Numbered from the stretch's first letter, positions 11,336 to 22,874 are shown. The stretch: DNA of 64,000 nt from Microvelia longipes (GCA_018340805.1 JACMZG010000008.1:53632736-53696735), one strand, 5' to 3'. Notes: a model not told the origin generated them from the letters alone. A program made the numbers and translations.

Positions 11336-11990
11336 TAAATTGGTGATAAATCCATTTTTAACCATCAAAATCGGTTCAGGAAAACCGGAGGTACAAATGT
11401 TGAAAGATTACCGAAAAAACATCTAATAAGCATACATTTTTGTCCAAAAACGCACAAAAACCTTAAAATGTCATGTTTTTTCCATATGAACATGTTTATG
11501 AATTAGGCAGACTTAAAAATTATGCATATTTCTGTTAAGCTACAGGTAATATAGAGTTGTTCTAGAGAAAGAAATCAGTACAGCTCGAATATGTGATGAC
11601 TTAATAATACTTTATAATGCTGAAAAAAGTGTATTTTTCTACAATTTAAGTTTTTACCTATCTTTCAGTCTATCTTAATCTATCTTTTTTACCTATTTAT
11701 CTTATTTTTCATTATATGTTGGTCATTAAGTCATCACATATTAGAGCTGTGTTGACTTCTTTCTCTAGAACAACTCTATATTACCTGCAGTTTAACAAAA
11801 TATGCATGATTTTTAAGTCTGCTAATTCTTAACATGTTAATATGGGAAAACATGACATTTAAAGGTTTTAGTGCGTTTTTGGACAAAAATGTATGCTTTT
11901 TAGATGCTTTTTCGGTAATCTTTCAAACATTTGTATCTCCGGTTTTACTGGACGATTTGATGGTTAAAAAATGGATTTATCATGTTAACC
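11336..11990. repeat. Foldback with arms of about 260 bp
   Basis: The left arm (about 11336-11606) and right arm (about 11724-11990) are inverted copies diverged by roughly a tenth. Matching words include GTGATGACTTA with TAAGTCATCAC, CTCTAGAACAACTC with its inverse, and GACAAAAATGTATGC with its inverse. The spacer is about 120 bp. It is nested in the hAT-type element. The 75-codon frame at 11834-12061 is an accident of the right arm. Confidence 0.8.
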
Positions 11991-12179
11991 GGCTTTCAAG
12001 TTATCAGTGGTATTACATTGTGTTTACGGTCCTGTGCTCTTCTATATATAGTATTTTCTAAGCACAGGTCACACAGTTATTACTGAAAGACCTAACTGAC
12101 CGTTTATGTCGTAATTGGAACTTCGAGATAATATTTCGGACAAGCCTACTTTACTTTGTATTGTTCACTGTTTTCAAAT

Positions 12180-12310
12180 TATTTGTATATCTTTCTATTA
12201 GCGAATTTTCATTATGAAAATGACGCTTATGAGGTTGTTCGGATGACGGAAGTTGAGGGTGGGAGTGATCGGAATCGGTTCCTATTGGCTTCCTGATAAC
12301 AAAAATATAT
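12180..12310 (-). repeat. Repeat shared with 45.2 kb
   Basis: On the minus strand it contains CAACTTCCGTCATCCGAACA and CGTCATTTTCATAATGAAAA, closely matching 45255-45325 (+). This shows that an older dispersed element was captured in the hAT-type element. Confidence 0.6.
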
Positions 12311-12327
12311 GTCCGAAAAAAGTTTAT

Positions 12328-12386
12328 ATATATATTGTAATATATATATATATATTATATATATACGTATATATATATATATGTAT
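12328..12386. repeat. TA microsatellite
   Basis: Interrupted TA repeat inside the hAT-type element. Confidence 0.85.
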
Positions 12387-12770
12387 GTAAGAGTTTCTAC
12401 CCTTTCGTATGGCGAACGATAACTCTTGAAGGCGTTCTCAAATTGAAACGAAACTTTGCAAATCGCGAGATGTTGTGGAGGTTACGAGGCCTATTGTTTA
12501 TAAAAACATTATGACGTCATCAACCAAGTTATGACGTCATGAAAAAAAAAAATTTTTTGAAACTTGAAAATGGCTTTAAAACAAGGTATGTCGTATTAAA
12601 GTAGACGGCTAGCTGAATCGATTAAGACCGATTTCAGCTCAATCGGACCATCGAAAATGGCGCAAACGGTATACATATATATATAATCTTGTATATATGT
12701 ATACGTCTAGGTCAAAGACTCGTACGATATCTGTTGGGTTCAGTAGTGTTTAGAGGGGTGGTGAGATAGT

Positions 12771-12969
12771 ATAAAGAGGGGCCTCTACCTCTTGCTCCAT
12801 CCTGGCATGCCTGCTGTCCCAGAGAGACAGGACAAAAATGGCTTCCACTAAACCACGCCGAGCTAAGCAGGCCTGTAAAGAGGAAGAACCTCGAAGTAGT
12901 CTTTATATGGTCGAAGTCATTCTAAAACGATTGCGACCGGTTTCAGCTCAATCGGACAATCCTAAGTGA
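12771..12969 (+). other. TATA-like box and 43-codon ORF in the hAT-type element
   Basis: ATAAAGAG at 12771 lies about 67 bp before an ATG at 12838 in a good initiation context (GACAAAAATGGC). The frame begins MASTKPRRAKQACKEEEP and stops after 43 codons. Its last third reads into a repeat (GGTTTCAGCTCAATCGGAC) that also occurs at 12.63 kb. It could be the remains of a first coding exon cut off by recombination; no family is recognised and chance is not excluded. Confidence 0.25.
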
Positions 12970-13483
12970 CGAAAACGGTATTTTTATTTTAAACCTAAAT
13001 CATGAATATATTTATGTTTATAGTTGTCGCGGCCGCCGCTAGTTTTATTTTTAGCTAAATTTGTTTTGTTTTGTAATTTTGGACAACACTGTCAAGAAAG
13101 AATTATGTTTGACGTATTTTATTCTAGTTTTTCGATTCGTTTCAAGATTTATTAGTTTAGACGGTAAAATACTCTATTACGGGTTCTAACCAGGGTTCAA
13201 ACGGGTTTTTACGGGTTCTTGTTCGATTATTGTTCGCGAAAACGGGACGTTTTATGTTACAGTTGTTCCTTCTTCGTATCGATACTTATACCAATAAAAC
13301 TCTGTGAAAGTTAAAGCTGTCTGACTTTAAATTTGTGTAGCTAGAATGAATTCCGTGACGATTGTTGCGCGATTACCGGCACAATAATGCTTCTTAATTT
13401 TAATATTATAGCATACTTACTAATAGAGTAAGAATAAAATCTCAATTAGCAAAATCAAATTTGTGAAAAAGCCTCTCAGGCCC

Positions 13484-13700
13484 GCGAAGCGGGCCTGTGT
13501 GGAAAGGCTGTGAAATTCGCTAGATACATGGCAAATGCCGTGTAACAAGAACAACACATAATACGAACCAACAACAATGTGGCCGCGAAGCGGCCACAGG
13601 AGGCCCCCGGGCCGCGAAGCGGCCCGGTGGGCCGACGCCGTGGAGCGGACGAGGCGCGAAGCGCCGAGGCCGCGTAGCGGCTACGGGCCGAAGGCCCGTA
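13484..13700. repeat. GC-rich run of mini-hairpins with GAA loops
   Basis: A sharp GC island in AT-rich surroundings, built from consecutive short inverted repeats around a three-base loop: GCCCGC-GAA-GCGGGC, GGCCGC-GAA-GCGGCC (twice), GGCGC-GAA-GCGCC, GCCGC-GTA-GCGGC, GGGCC-GAA-GGCCC. Each can form a GNA-triloop hairpin. It lies about 200 bp from the right end of the hAT-type element. Confidence 0.85.
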
Positions 13701-13899
13701 TTTTTATATATGTATTTGATATATTATGATATTTATATTATAAGTTTATTGTTAAAAAATATATGTTATTTAATTTAGTATTTTAGATATTTTTTATAGC
13801 TTTTTTTCACACATTTATTGCGGGTTTAGGTTATGTAAAAATTTTGGGGGGGGCTGAAGCCCCCTCAGCCCCCCCCTGGCTACGCCCCTGGGTTAACGT

Positions 13900-14680
13900 G
13901 ACTACTAAATCGCTTTTTTTTTGGATTAAAAAAAAACCTTAGTACAAAAATCAACCTTGTTTTTGACCCGAACCTTATTGATTATGAAATATGTGTGACG
14001 TCATTAACCCACAAAAATGACCAGCTCTCGTATACCTCGGCAACCCTCGGGAGCTATCGTTTCCTCGTTTGACTAGGAATAACTATTTTTCCATTTCTGT
14101 TTTCCTTTCTTCCATAAATATCTATTTTATCTATAGCCATAAAAAAATAATCAAATTATTAAGAAATCCTCAAAGAAAACATTAATTACACGATGAGAGA
14201 AAAATATCACTATTGTATTTTTTCATCGCCCTTTAATCTACTTTCCTTTTACTAGAGTTAACATTAATAAATAATACATCTAATACACATCCAAAACATT
14301 CAACTATCTACTTCTCTTCACTTTTAATCCATGCATAATAGATAAACTAAGATACAAAAGAAATAACAGCTCAGACCCACACCAACACGTTCTAACCCCT
14401 CAGTATTGAGAAGAAATTATTTCTTTTCCTTTAATAAAATCTCAATATAGATACTTTGCAGAAAACTCCTAAATACATAATAGAGTAGAAAGGAATTAAA
14501 CATGCTTTTTAGAGATTCTAATTCATCTCTGATAAAAGCAAAGCATTATTACATACTATAATCATGAGGCAGACAGGGTAGACAGAACTTTATATTTAAA
14601 CCATTTTCTTTAGTCTTATCTTCAGGAAAAGTGTTGTGATGGCCATCTTCTTGCAAGGACATTATGTCTCACTGTACCCT
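13900..14680. other. No gene recognised
   Basis: AT-rich sequence right of the hAT-type element. No long frames or shared repeats noticed. Confidence 0.4.
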
Positions 14681-14682
14681 AT

Positions 14683-14684
14683 AG

Positions 14685-14724
<40 letters not shown>

Positions 14725-14740
14725 ATATATATATATTATA
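14683..14740. repeat. TA microsatellite
   Basis: Nearly pure TA run with two frame-shifting ATTATA interruptions. Confidence 0.9.
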
Positions 14741-15097
14741 ATTATTTACCATACATTTTAAGTTGAATCGTTAGTATACCACATTTAATGCAAGACAAGA
14801 ATGTGGTAAAAAAAGGTTTTTTGTACACCGTTACCGATTTTTTGTGATAAATGTCTACAACAAAGAAGAATAATTAATACATTAATAGATAATCAATAGT
14901 TCATTTAAATACAATAATAGAAGGGAACTAAATATTTTAATGTGTCACTGACAATGTTATTGTGCAACTCCGGGGTATGGAATGCTACATGCAAAAATTT
15001 ACGAAAATTAACAGCCTAGAAATTAGAAATTAGAAAATTAATTGTTGTAAGTTTTGTTTCATTATACCTAGAATATCTACAGTTATTGCTGTAACAT

Positions 15098-15212
15098 AAA
15101 TGGGAAGTAGTATTGAGTGAGGTCAGTGTCTAGATTGGTGACCGCTGGGAAAAAACGAAACTTTATACTGACACTGAGTCGGGAGTAGTAAGGATGAGGC
15201 AAGGAAAGCCCC
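15098..15212 (+). mobile_element. 5S rRNA-derived SINE, diverged copy
   Basis: GAGTGAGGTCAGTGTCTAGA is followed by TTGGTGACCGCTGGGAA, matching the middle and box C part of 5S rRNA. The box A part is shortened (AGTAGTATTGAGTG). The body after it differs from the other 5S SINEs in the window, suggesting a separate subfamily. Confidence 0.55.
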
Positions 15213-15219
15213 GAGGACC

Positions 15220-16440
15220 CTGATTTTGTTATTGACACGCAGCATAAGTGATTTTTCGTTTAAATTAAATAAATTTTATCCACACAGAATGATTTAAATC
15301 TTGTTTTGGTTATTTACTCCAACATAGATGTCTCTTCATAATTTTTGTCCTTATGCTACATTTCCGTGAATGTCTACAGACCAATAAAGAAGAATTTTAT
15401 AACTCAAATCGGATTACTATAGGTAATAATAATAATACTTCTAATCAAATATAGAACGAAATTGTTACATATTTAGAAACATTCTTAATAGAAGAGCAGC
15501 TCTAGGAATTCTATTTTAGGTATAAAGTAAGGAATTATAACTCTGGTTTCAAATCGCACCACTACTTCTTATAACATCCCTTAAAGCTCAAGAATTTCAA
15601 TTCTTCGAAAGCCCAAAACCAAGAATTAGTTGTAAATTCTAAAACAAGACCTGGAAGAGAAGTTATGACAGACGTTAGACCCTTACCTTCCTCTAATTCA
15701 ACATAATAACTTTCTAAGGAAAGATTGAAAACTTAGTAACAACATTCCTCCACGTTTAAACCGAAATGCGGTGAGATGTTAAACCAATATAAAGGATGAA
15801 ATGTAATAATTTTACAATTAACGTCAAAATGTACAAGAGAAACCGTTAAACTGATTTAAATACATTTAAACTTTGAATTCTAAATCTGTGGGATAACACG
15901 TGACAGAGATGTCGACATTTTAATATCCTACTTTAAACATTTACGTTGAAAAGAGAACTCAAGGCAAATTTAACTTTTAACATCAAAGTAATATCATACA
16001 GCATTTTCTCTAGATGATCTAAATATAAGAGGAGCTAAATCTAAATGTAGACAAGTGGGAAAGGGGTTAAAGTGTTTAAGAAATGTTAAGTAAATTTATA
16101 TATATCAAAACCTACTAACGATATCTTGTTTTAGATGACACATTTTGCGTTCAACGAATGCTAAAAAATAAATCGCTATTAAGACCTCTCGTTGACCGCT
16201 ATTAACTAACGCACTTCCGACGTCCCCACACAGCCGTAATCAAGTTTTGCAAGTTTTACTCGCGATTGGCTAACTTCGTTTATATAATTTCGTTAATTTT
16301 ACAAACGTCTTTAAAAACAGGTACCAGTCGCGTTTTACTCATTTGTTTATGAGCAGATTCATGGTGAGTTTTCTTTTTTATTTCTTTTACGCTAAACATA
16401 CAGTCCTCACGCTAATTTTGTGCGATAACACAAGCTATCA
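15220..16440. other. No gene recognised
   Basis: AT-rich, no long frames. Slightly GC-richer sequence with several CG dinucleotides begins around 16170. Confidence 0.4.
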
Positions 16441-16442
16441 AA

Positions 16443-16640
16443 TGGTACATTTCAAACACAAAACCGTAGTTTTGAGTAGTGTTTCAAACGCAACTCAACT
16501 TTTTGTGGAGCTATCGCAATAACATTGGTATCTTCCCCTACTAAGTTGACCACTGAAAGTTCAAATACTTAATTATTTGTTCGGTTACTGTCTGGCATGT
16601 ATGGTAACCTGATTACTAAAATTCGCCCGGCTTGCGGATC
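16443..16640 (+). repeat. Dispersed repeat G (GGTACATTT family), copy 1
   Basis: Starts ATGGTACATTTCAAACAC and runs through GTGGAGCTATCGC and CTACTAAGTTGACCACTGAA to GCATGTATGGTAACCTGATT. Matching copies: 17524-17690 (inverted), 32808-33000 (+) and a partial inverted copy near 33180-33290. No coding capacity. Confidence 0.6.
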
Positions 16641-17045
16641 TCCGCGCCAGAACTATTTGGTTACTTAATGTACACGTAACATTATTTTACAAAACCAAAC
16701 AAAAATTTTAATAAATCTGCATAAAAAGTAATCGCTTTCGATATGACTTACACCTTGGTCCAACACCTAAAACACCCGGCCACTCAGACTTGAGAAGATT
16801 TAGATACCATTCGCAGTACTAAAGGTATTGCCCTCTACTACATCTCATAATAAAATCTTAATTTTTACGTCGAAAAATTAGATTGTTTCGTAAACAAAGA
16901 GTTTACTGGTTATTTTACCTCGTTATTTAGGGTTTTTAGATGCATAAACTGGTTTTACTAGATTTTGAGTAAAAGTTTGATTTTGAAATATTATTCCGTT
17001 CGAGGGATAGAGTGCTTACAAAAATCTACTAGTAATACATGCACA

Positions 17046-17096
17046 TACCATACATACCACACACACACACACACATACACACACCACACACACAAC

Positions 17097-17169
<73 letters not shown>

Positions 17170-17208
17170 GTGTGTGTGGTGTGTGTGTGTGTGTGTGTGT
17201 GTGTGTAC
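17046..17208. repeat. Compound microsatellite AC-TA-GT
   Basis: An AC run, a long TA run and a GT run in that order make one self-complementary tract of about 160 bp. It sits between the same flanking blocks as the TA run at 118-187. The open frames across it on both strands are microsatellite translations. Confidence 0.9.
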
Positions 17209-17523
17209 AAAGTTTCACATAAAACTTATTTTTTCTTGATCAGGGACCTCTAAAACGGATTTTGGACACACTTCCGGGCGGCCCACCACACGAGCCATGC
17301 CATTACATTATTTCTGAAACTGTGTCATGTCTTAAACAATTCGATTTCAATAAAATTAAAGAGCTGTAATTTTTTTTGAGCTATTATTTGGTTACAAAAG
17401 AACTATTACCCATTCATTATTAAAATTAGGTTAATGGTACACCAGAAATCAACACTTCTATCAAATTGTGGGCATCAAATTGTCCAGGATGTGACACAGT
17501 TTAAGAAATTATCCATATAATGG

Positions 17524-17690
17524 TATGCTCATTGAACTTTTTAAAGTTACCACAGAAAACACATTTTGATAATCAGATTACCATACATGGCAGACGATTA
17601 CAAAAAATAATTAGGTATTTAATCTTTCAGTGGAGAACTATGTAACCAGGGGGATGTATTTTAAATGTACCACTTTGTATATACATACAA
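17524..17690 (-). repeat. Dispersed repeat G, copy 2 (inverted)
   Basis: On the minus strand: AAGTGGTACATTTAAAATAC, then CATAGTTCTCCACTGAAAG, then CCATGTATGGTAATCTGATT, in the order seen at 16443-16640 and 32808-33000. Confidence 0.6.
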
Positions 17691-17839
17691 TAATACATTA
17701 GCAAAACACATGCCACGTAAGATAACATGCTTACGTTATCAGTATTATACACTTATGTATAATATGTATAATACATTAACGTGGTAACATGTAACGTGAG
17801 AAAAAAAGTTGAGGTCGAAGGGGCCACTAGAGCTCCAAA

Positions 17840-18240
17840 AAAAAAACAAGGGCCAAAGGGGTCATCCCGCGAAGCTCCTGACAAGAAGACAAAGGCCAAA
17901 GAGGTCAAATAACAGAACTCCCGACAAGAAGACAAGGGCCAAAGGGGTCACCCCGCGGAGCTTCCGGCAAGAAGACAAGGGCCAAAGGGGTCATCCCGCG
18001 GAGCTCCCGAAAGAAATAAGGGCCAAGGGTTACCCCGCGGAGCTCCCGACAAGAAAACAAGGGCCAAAGGGGTCACCCCGCGGAGCTCCCGACAAGAAAC
18101 AAGCCAAAGGGGAACGAAGAAAACAAGGGCCAAAGGGGTCACCCCGCGGAGCTCCCGACAAGAAAATAAGGGCCAAAGGGGTCACCCCGCGAAGCTCCTG
18201 ACAAGAAGACAAGGGCCATAGGGGTCACCCCGCGAAGCTT
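17840..18240. repeat. GC-rich minisatellite, about 41-bp unit, ~10 units
   Basis: The unit runs GGGCCAAAGGGGTCACCCC, GCGGAGCTCCCGACAAGAAG, ACAA. Occurrences start near 17849, 17889, 17936, 17977, 18019, 18060, 18127, 18168 and 18210, with one shortened unit near 18100. Each unit contains two internal palindromes (GGGGTCACCCC and GGAGCTCC). Because the period is not a multiple of three, the 130-codon frame across it is not believed to be a gene. Confidence 0.85.
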
Positions 18241-18249
18241 TAAGTTTTT

Positions 18250-19230
18250 CAATCACTTTAGTTTGCATTATACGGAGACTACATAGGATTATAGAAATAA
18301 ATAAATAAGTTGCGGTAACGGTTGTCACTATTATTTGAGTCAGCACCCGCAAGAGTTATCTCTCCGCTTTTGCGATGAACCTTTTAGATCAGTTAATGTT
18401 CGTAAGCAATGATTACTTTTAATTCTAATATAATTATATAGATATCTTATGTTAACAACCAAGATTTTTATTTTACAGAATTTTATACTTTAAAAGTTCC
18501 ATTATACTTTTTAAAATAAAATTGTAAAATTTTCATATAAAATAACTACTGATAACAAATACTGATTTATTTTAATACACAAGTTGTACAAGAATTTCTA
18601 TAGAATTCCCTACAAAAATGTTTAAGTCAAATAGAAAATATACTTACAATTTACTGCATAAAATCTCAATAAATAATAGCTCGTTTTATGTGATAACAAT
18701 TTATAATGTATAAAATATACGCCATACTAGTGTTGCACGGTGTAGAAATCTTAGCTACGAGCTTCAACCAAGCGTTCTACTAAAAAAACATACAAAAGGG
18801 TTTCGTTTCTGTCTGTAAATGCATCAAGTAAAAGGGGTAATGCTTATTGATTCACCCTACAGGGCTTAAATTTCCATCAGTATAAAGGGCAAAGTGAAAA
18901 AGCACATTAAACTGAAAGCTTCCAGCACCTCACACACTCTATCTATAATACACTCTAACTATTCTTTCCCTCGTCCAATTTTTTCTATTTATTGCTTTAT
19001 TCTAACAAATAAGTGCAGACAACATATAATTATTAATCCATTGCTTTCCTGTAAAAAAGCATTATAGAATCACATTTTTCATTAAATATCCACGTTTCAG
19101 TAAACTCAGATTCAAACATCTAAAAAGTTAATGACTGCGAGCATAGGTGTTTTTATCACGGAAGTTCTCTAGTGAGAAAGTAATAATTATTGTAAACACA
19201 TATCATTTAAGTAATCAAAATAATTGTGTT
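18250..19230. other. No gene recognised
   Basis: AT-rich, no long frames or shared repeats. Confidence 0.4.
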
Positions 19231-19235
19231 GATAC

Positions 19236-19300
19236 CTTTTAGCGAATTTCCTTAGGAAATTATAATGGGATAGACGTCACGGTGGACAACGACCACGCTT
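19236..19300 (-). mobile_element. SINE tail, third copy (inverted)
   Basis: Minus strand: CCGTGACGTCTATCCCATTA, then a hairpin ending GGAAATTCGCTAAAAGG. Same tail as 255-316 and 6775-6832. Confidence 0.45.
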
Positions 19301-19313
19301 GCTAAATACTATT

Positions 19314-19392
19314 TATATATATATATATTATATATATATATATATATTATATATATATACAATATATATATATATATAATATATATATATAT

Positions 19393-19447
<55 letters not shown>

Positions 19448-19452
19448 ATACA
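19314..19452. repeat. TA microsatellite
   Basis: About 140 bp of TA with phase-switching ATTATA interruptions, joined directly to the SINE tail. Confidence 0.9.
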
Positions 19453-19565
19453 TATTTGTTTGTATATGCATTTCTAGACAAATCTTGTTCTATTCATTCT
19501 TTCATTCTATTTTAGTCTTTTTCGAAGGGAATGCACTAAAACATTTAAAGAAAAACACCAACTGA

Positions 19566-19905
19566 GCATTCAACTAGTGCAAATAATGGTTTGCACTGCC
19601 AATTTTAGAGCCATAGTTTTATATAACTAACAGGATTATAATGCTTAATTATTTTAAAAAATACAGCAAAAAATGAGTACAGAGTAGTGCTTAATAATTT
19701 AGTAACTGCTCAAGTTACAAAGCATTAAACGGGATATATCATTTGATACTACCGAGTTTTGCAAAACATGAATAGTTGACACAACAGTGTCTCTCGCACA
19801 ATTATATTGTGTCATTAAACGGGACCTTAAGCAAGAAACGGATTGTGAAGCACGGAAACAACCAAAGGAATTTCACCCAACATGCGGATCACCGCGCTAG
19901 AATTT
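19566..19905 (+). repeat. Dispersed repeat R (copy 2) with a small insertion
   Basis: Aligns with 4615-4830 and 40330-40450. At 19735-19813 it is interrupted by about 80 bp (ACTACCGAGTTTTGCAAAAC ... ATATTGTGTC) flanked by ATTAAACGGGA on both sides (about 19724-19734 and 19814-19824), a likely target duplication. The inserted sequence recurs in part at 24.2, 53.07 and 63.03 kb, so it is itself a small mobile repeat. Confidence 0.6.
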
Positions 19906-19984
19906 TGGTACCGTTGTGATACCATACAGATATATTACTAAATATTATTTTGTCAAATACATTTTTGACTAAGAAGTATCATAA

Positions 19985-20470
19985 TCTATCGATATTCTTT
20001 TGAGAAACGAGAGTGTTAACCAAGGAATATCATAGTCGATTTATAATCGGTAAACTAAGAGACATGCTGACAAAGGAACATCATATTCAAAACTCCTTTG
20101 ACAAATATGTTTTACAACCAACGAATATCTTAACAGAGCGATATTCCTTCGTCATATAGGTACGTTGACAAAGGAAATCATATTTAATATATACTCCTTC
20201 GCCTATAAAGGGATATTACAGCCACTTAATATTCCTTCGTCAAATTTTCGACAAAGGATTTTCCCAATCTATCGATATTCTTTTGTGAACCGAGTTCTAT
20301 GACCAAGGAATATCATAGACGATTTATAATCCTTTAAGTAAGAGACAAGCTGACAAAGGAACATCATTATATGCAATTTCCTTAGTCAAATATGTATTTC
20401 AAACGAGGAATATCGTAATAGAACAACATTTCTCAGTCAAACAGGTATGTTGACCAAGAAATATCATGTA
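19985..20470. repeat. Satellite-like tandem repeat, period about 283 bp
   Basis: TCTATCGATATTCTTTTG starts at 19985 and again at 20268, and the following roughly 200 bp align between the two units. Within a unit, AAGGAATATCAT and its inverse (ATATTCCTTCGTC) alternate every 40-60 bp, so the long unit was built from smaller mirror-image submotifs. No coding capacity. Confidence 0.75.
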
Positions 20471-20474
20471 GTTA

Positions 20475-22385
20475 AATTTTTACCTGTAAACCTATTTTTA
20501 TTTATTTATTATTATAACCTAATGTTAATTATTAGAAAAACGTTTGCTCTATCGGTAGCGGTTTAGCGCTGTAGTGGCATTGAACGTAAAAACGTGAATC
20601 TTTGATCGGTGTCATGGTGGTCGTTCTTCAATCTTAAATTTATTAGGACTTTGGAATGAATAAATCTAATCTATATGTTATTATTCTTGTCAAGTATAAA
20701 ATTTTACAAGTATAAACCAAGCTGACTGAGTTTATAATTATAAGTGTTGAAATTAATTTTATTTTGACAGGTTAGGTCATAGTCCGGAATTGGCAATATT
20801 GCAGGAGTAAATATTAAATTTTTAATGTCGACCGCCTATACCGATTCCTGCAATGACGTCACACGTTATTCATAAAAAGTCAGGTTATAACCTTCGAATG
20901 CGTTTGGTTTGTTTACATCGAATCACCTCATTAATGTCTAACATCTTGAGTATGAACAAGGTTATTTGCCTATGGCATGTGTAAAGGACCAATTTTATAT
21001 ACTTTTATTATGATATTTAGGTGAAGTTTCTGAGCGCTAATGATATTGTTACAGGACCCAAGAAAAGGTAGTCCAAAAGGTTTTAAATAATTAACTGACT
21101 ATCGCAGTGATAAACTCTACCTAATAATTACCGTGATAAGAAATAAAACAATTTTGTTCCACACACAGTCTTATTAGCATGCCATTTATGTAGAGAACAT
21201 TAAAAAGAATAAATATATTCAACCAAGGTTCAATTTAAGAGAACATCAATTTAATAGCAGGTAATCCCGAGTTATTTAGCATGATAAAGAGAGCCAACCG
21301 ATTAAGCAAATTACTGCATCTTGATAACATGCTAAGAACATGTCATACATAAGTAATAAACAAGGATCCAGGCTTTAATATGTAAAGTAAGCTAATATAG
21401 ATTCGAAAATTCACCTGATCGATACCACTTAATAGGCTTCAAACTGCACCACATAAACACAACATGCACAACCCATACGTCCCACAACACATATACACTG
21501 CATACATATGACAATCACACGCAATACTATGTTTATACATATCTCCACTGTAGACAAGATAATTAGTTTTCAAGACACGCTACGCATACAACTTCCACAG
21601 AGAGATGCATTCACAAAATCACTGTCTTCATCAAGAATACTAATTACTCATCCAATTGATAATATATGTTCTTTATATCTTTCCAATGAGTGATTAACAC
21701 GTAATTTACATAATAAGTAATTTATATTTTTACAATACATCGTTTAATTGTAGTTATGCGTGTGCAAAAGTGATTGATAAGTTAAAACAACATAAGCACC
21801 ATTGAATGACAGAACATGAATGCGTTAAATATATCTTTTAAAGATTAAATTACAAGAATAAAATTTTAGTAACAGAAATTAGTAAAATTATATACAATTT
21901 TTACATAAATATACAATTTGTATATACAATTTGTGGCATCTTTGCAAAAACTTCGTTGCGATTTTGACTGTTAATTTTATTGAGTTATAAAATATGAAAA
22001 TTACCCAAATCTACTACTACTAAGTTTATTAAAGAATGAATAAACTTAAAGTCTTTTTTAAAAATTTACAAAAACGTTTTTTTACAAAAAGTCTCTCTTA
22101 CTAATGTAAACGAGAAGGCTTCGGTCTCTTAGCTGCCACATGTTTGTTTTCCTATAGCAGTTACTCGTATTACTAGTTTTGCAAGTGTCATACTGTCACG
22201 ATACAAGCGAATTTCCAAATGTATTAGTAGAAAAACGTAATTTGTTTACATAAACTTATGTATGTCAAACGGTGAAATCGGAACTAATGCTAATAATTAA
22301 ATTTACCTTCCCATATGTCTTTGCAATACATAATAATTAATGTGTATAAAATAAAAGTTCTTATACATACATATACATCTATACA
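20475..22385. other. No gene recognised
   Basis: AT-rich. The frame at 21508-21693 shows no family features. TATACAATTTG repeats two or three times near 21890-21935. Confidence 0.4.
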
Positions 22386-22388
22386 TAC

Positions 22389-22394
22389 ATACAC

Positions 22395-22439
<45 letters not shown>

Positions 22440-22456
22440 TATATATATTATATATA

Positions 22457-22510
<54 letters not shown>
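22389..22510. repeat. Compound microsatellite AC-TA
   Basis: An AC run of about 35 bp continues into about 85 bp of TA. Open frames here are microsatellite translations. Confidence 0.9.
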
Positions 22511-22511
<1 letters not shown>

Positions 22512-22874
22512 CAATACGTTCGAATGTTATCGTATATCTAGCAACACCTAATAACCTTCATTAAGGATATAGTGCATTAGATTAACCAGTAACTATTAGT
22601 GATAAAGTCTGTCAGCTAAAGGTAAAATTAGTTTAATTTTAGTAACCCCATTGGCAACGCTCATGCTCACACCTCTAATTTGCAAATAGTCTCCCTTAAA
22701 CTAAATTAGCCAAATATTATTCAAACTTACGAAACTGAATTGAATAGGCTTTTTTGAAAAACTGAGACGAATTCAAACTAGAAAATCAAATGGGATATCT
22801 GCATGCGAATAGACTATCGTTAAATGTTGTATGTTGAATGGTAAATTAAAAACATTTTTTCTCCAGGTTGTATA

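Larger units (their letters stand above)
10461..13890. mobile_element. Complete non-autonomous hAT-type element
   Basis: The left end reads CAGTGGCGTAGCCAGG and the inverse of the right end reads CAGGGGCGTAGCCAGG. Both are immediately flanked by the same octamer GGTTAACG (10453-10460 and 13891-13898). An 8-bp duplication with CAG-starting short inverted termini is the hAT signature. Poly-G/C tracts lie just inside both ends. No transposase frame is visible over 3.43 kb. The interior is a patchwork: TA repeats at both flanks, a foldback of about 650 bp (11336-11990), a repeat shared with 45.2 kb, a small ORF with a TATA-like box (12771-12969) and a GC-rich mini-hairpin block (13484-13700). It probably moves, or moved, with a transposase supplied elsewhere. 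Confidence 0.85.

Noticed and set aside
16352..16366. ATG AGC AGA TTC ATG followed by GTGAGT as a first exon
   Set aside because: Only five codons, no partner exon, and the phase does not fit the MAIP1 exon at 50192.
16965..17222. Open frames rich in Tyr-Ile and Thr-His over microsatellites (also near 22.3-22.55, 44.03-44.2 and 60.26-60.58 kb)
   Set aside because: They are translations of TA, AC and GT repeats on either strand.
17809..18201. 130-codon frame with repeated KGQRGHPAELP-like peptide, and its shadows on the other strand
   Set aside because: It follows a 41-bp DNA minisatellite whose period is not a multiple of three. No promoter, splice or homology support.
17849..18240. Regular repeats as a CRISPR array
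   Set aside because: Units are contiguous with no unique spacers, and the sequence is clearly eukaryotic.
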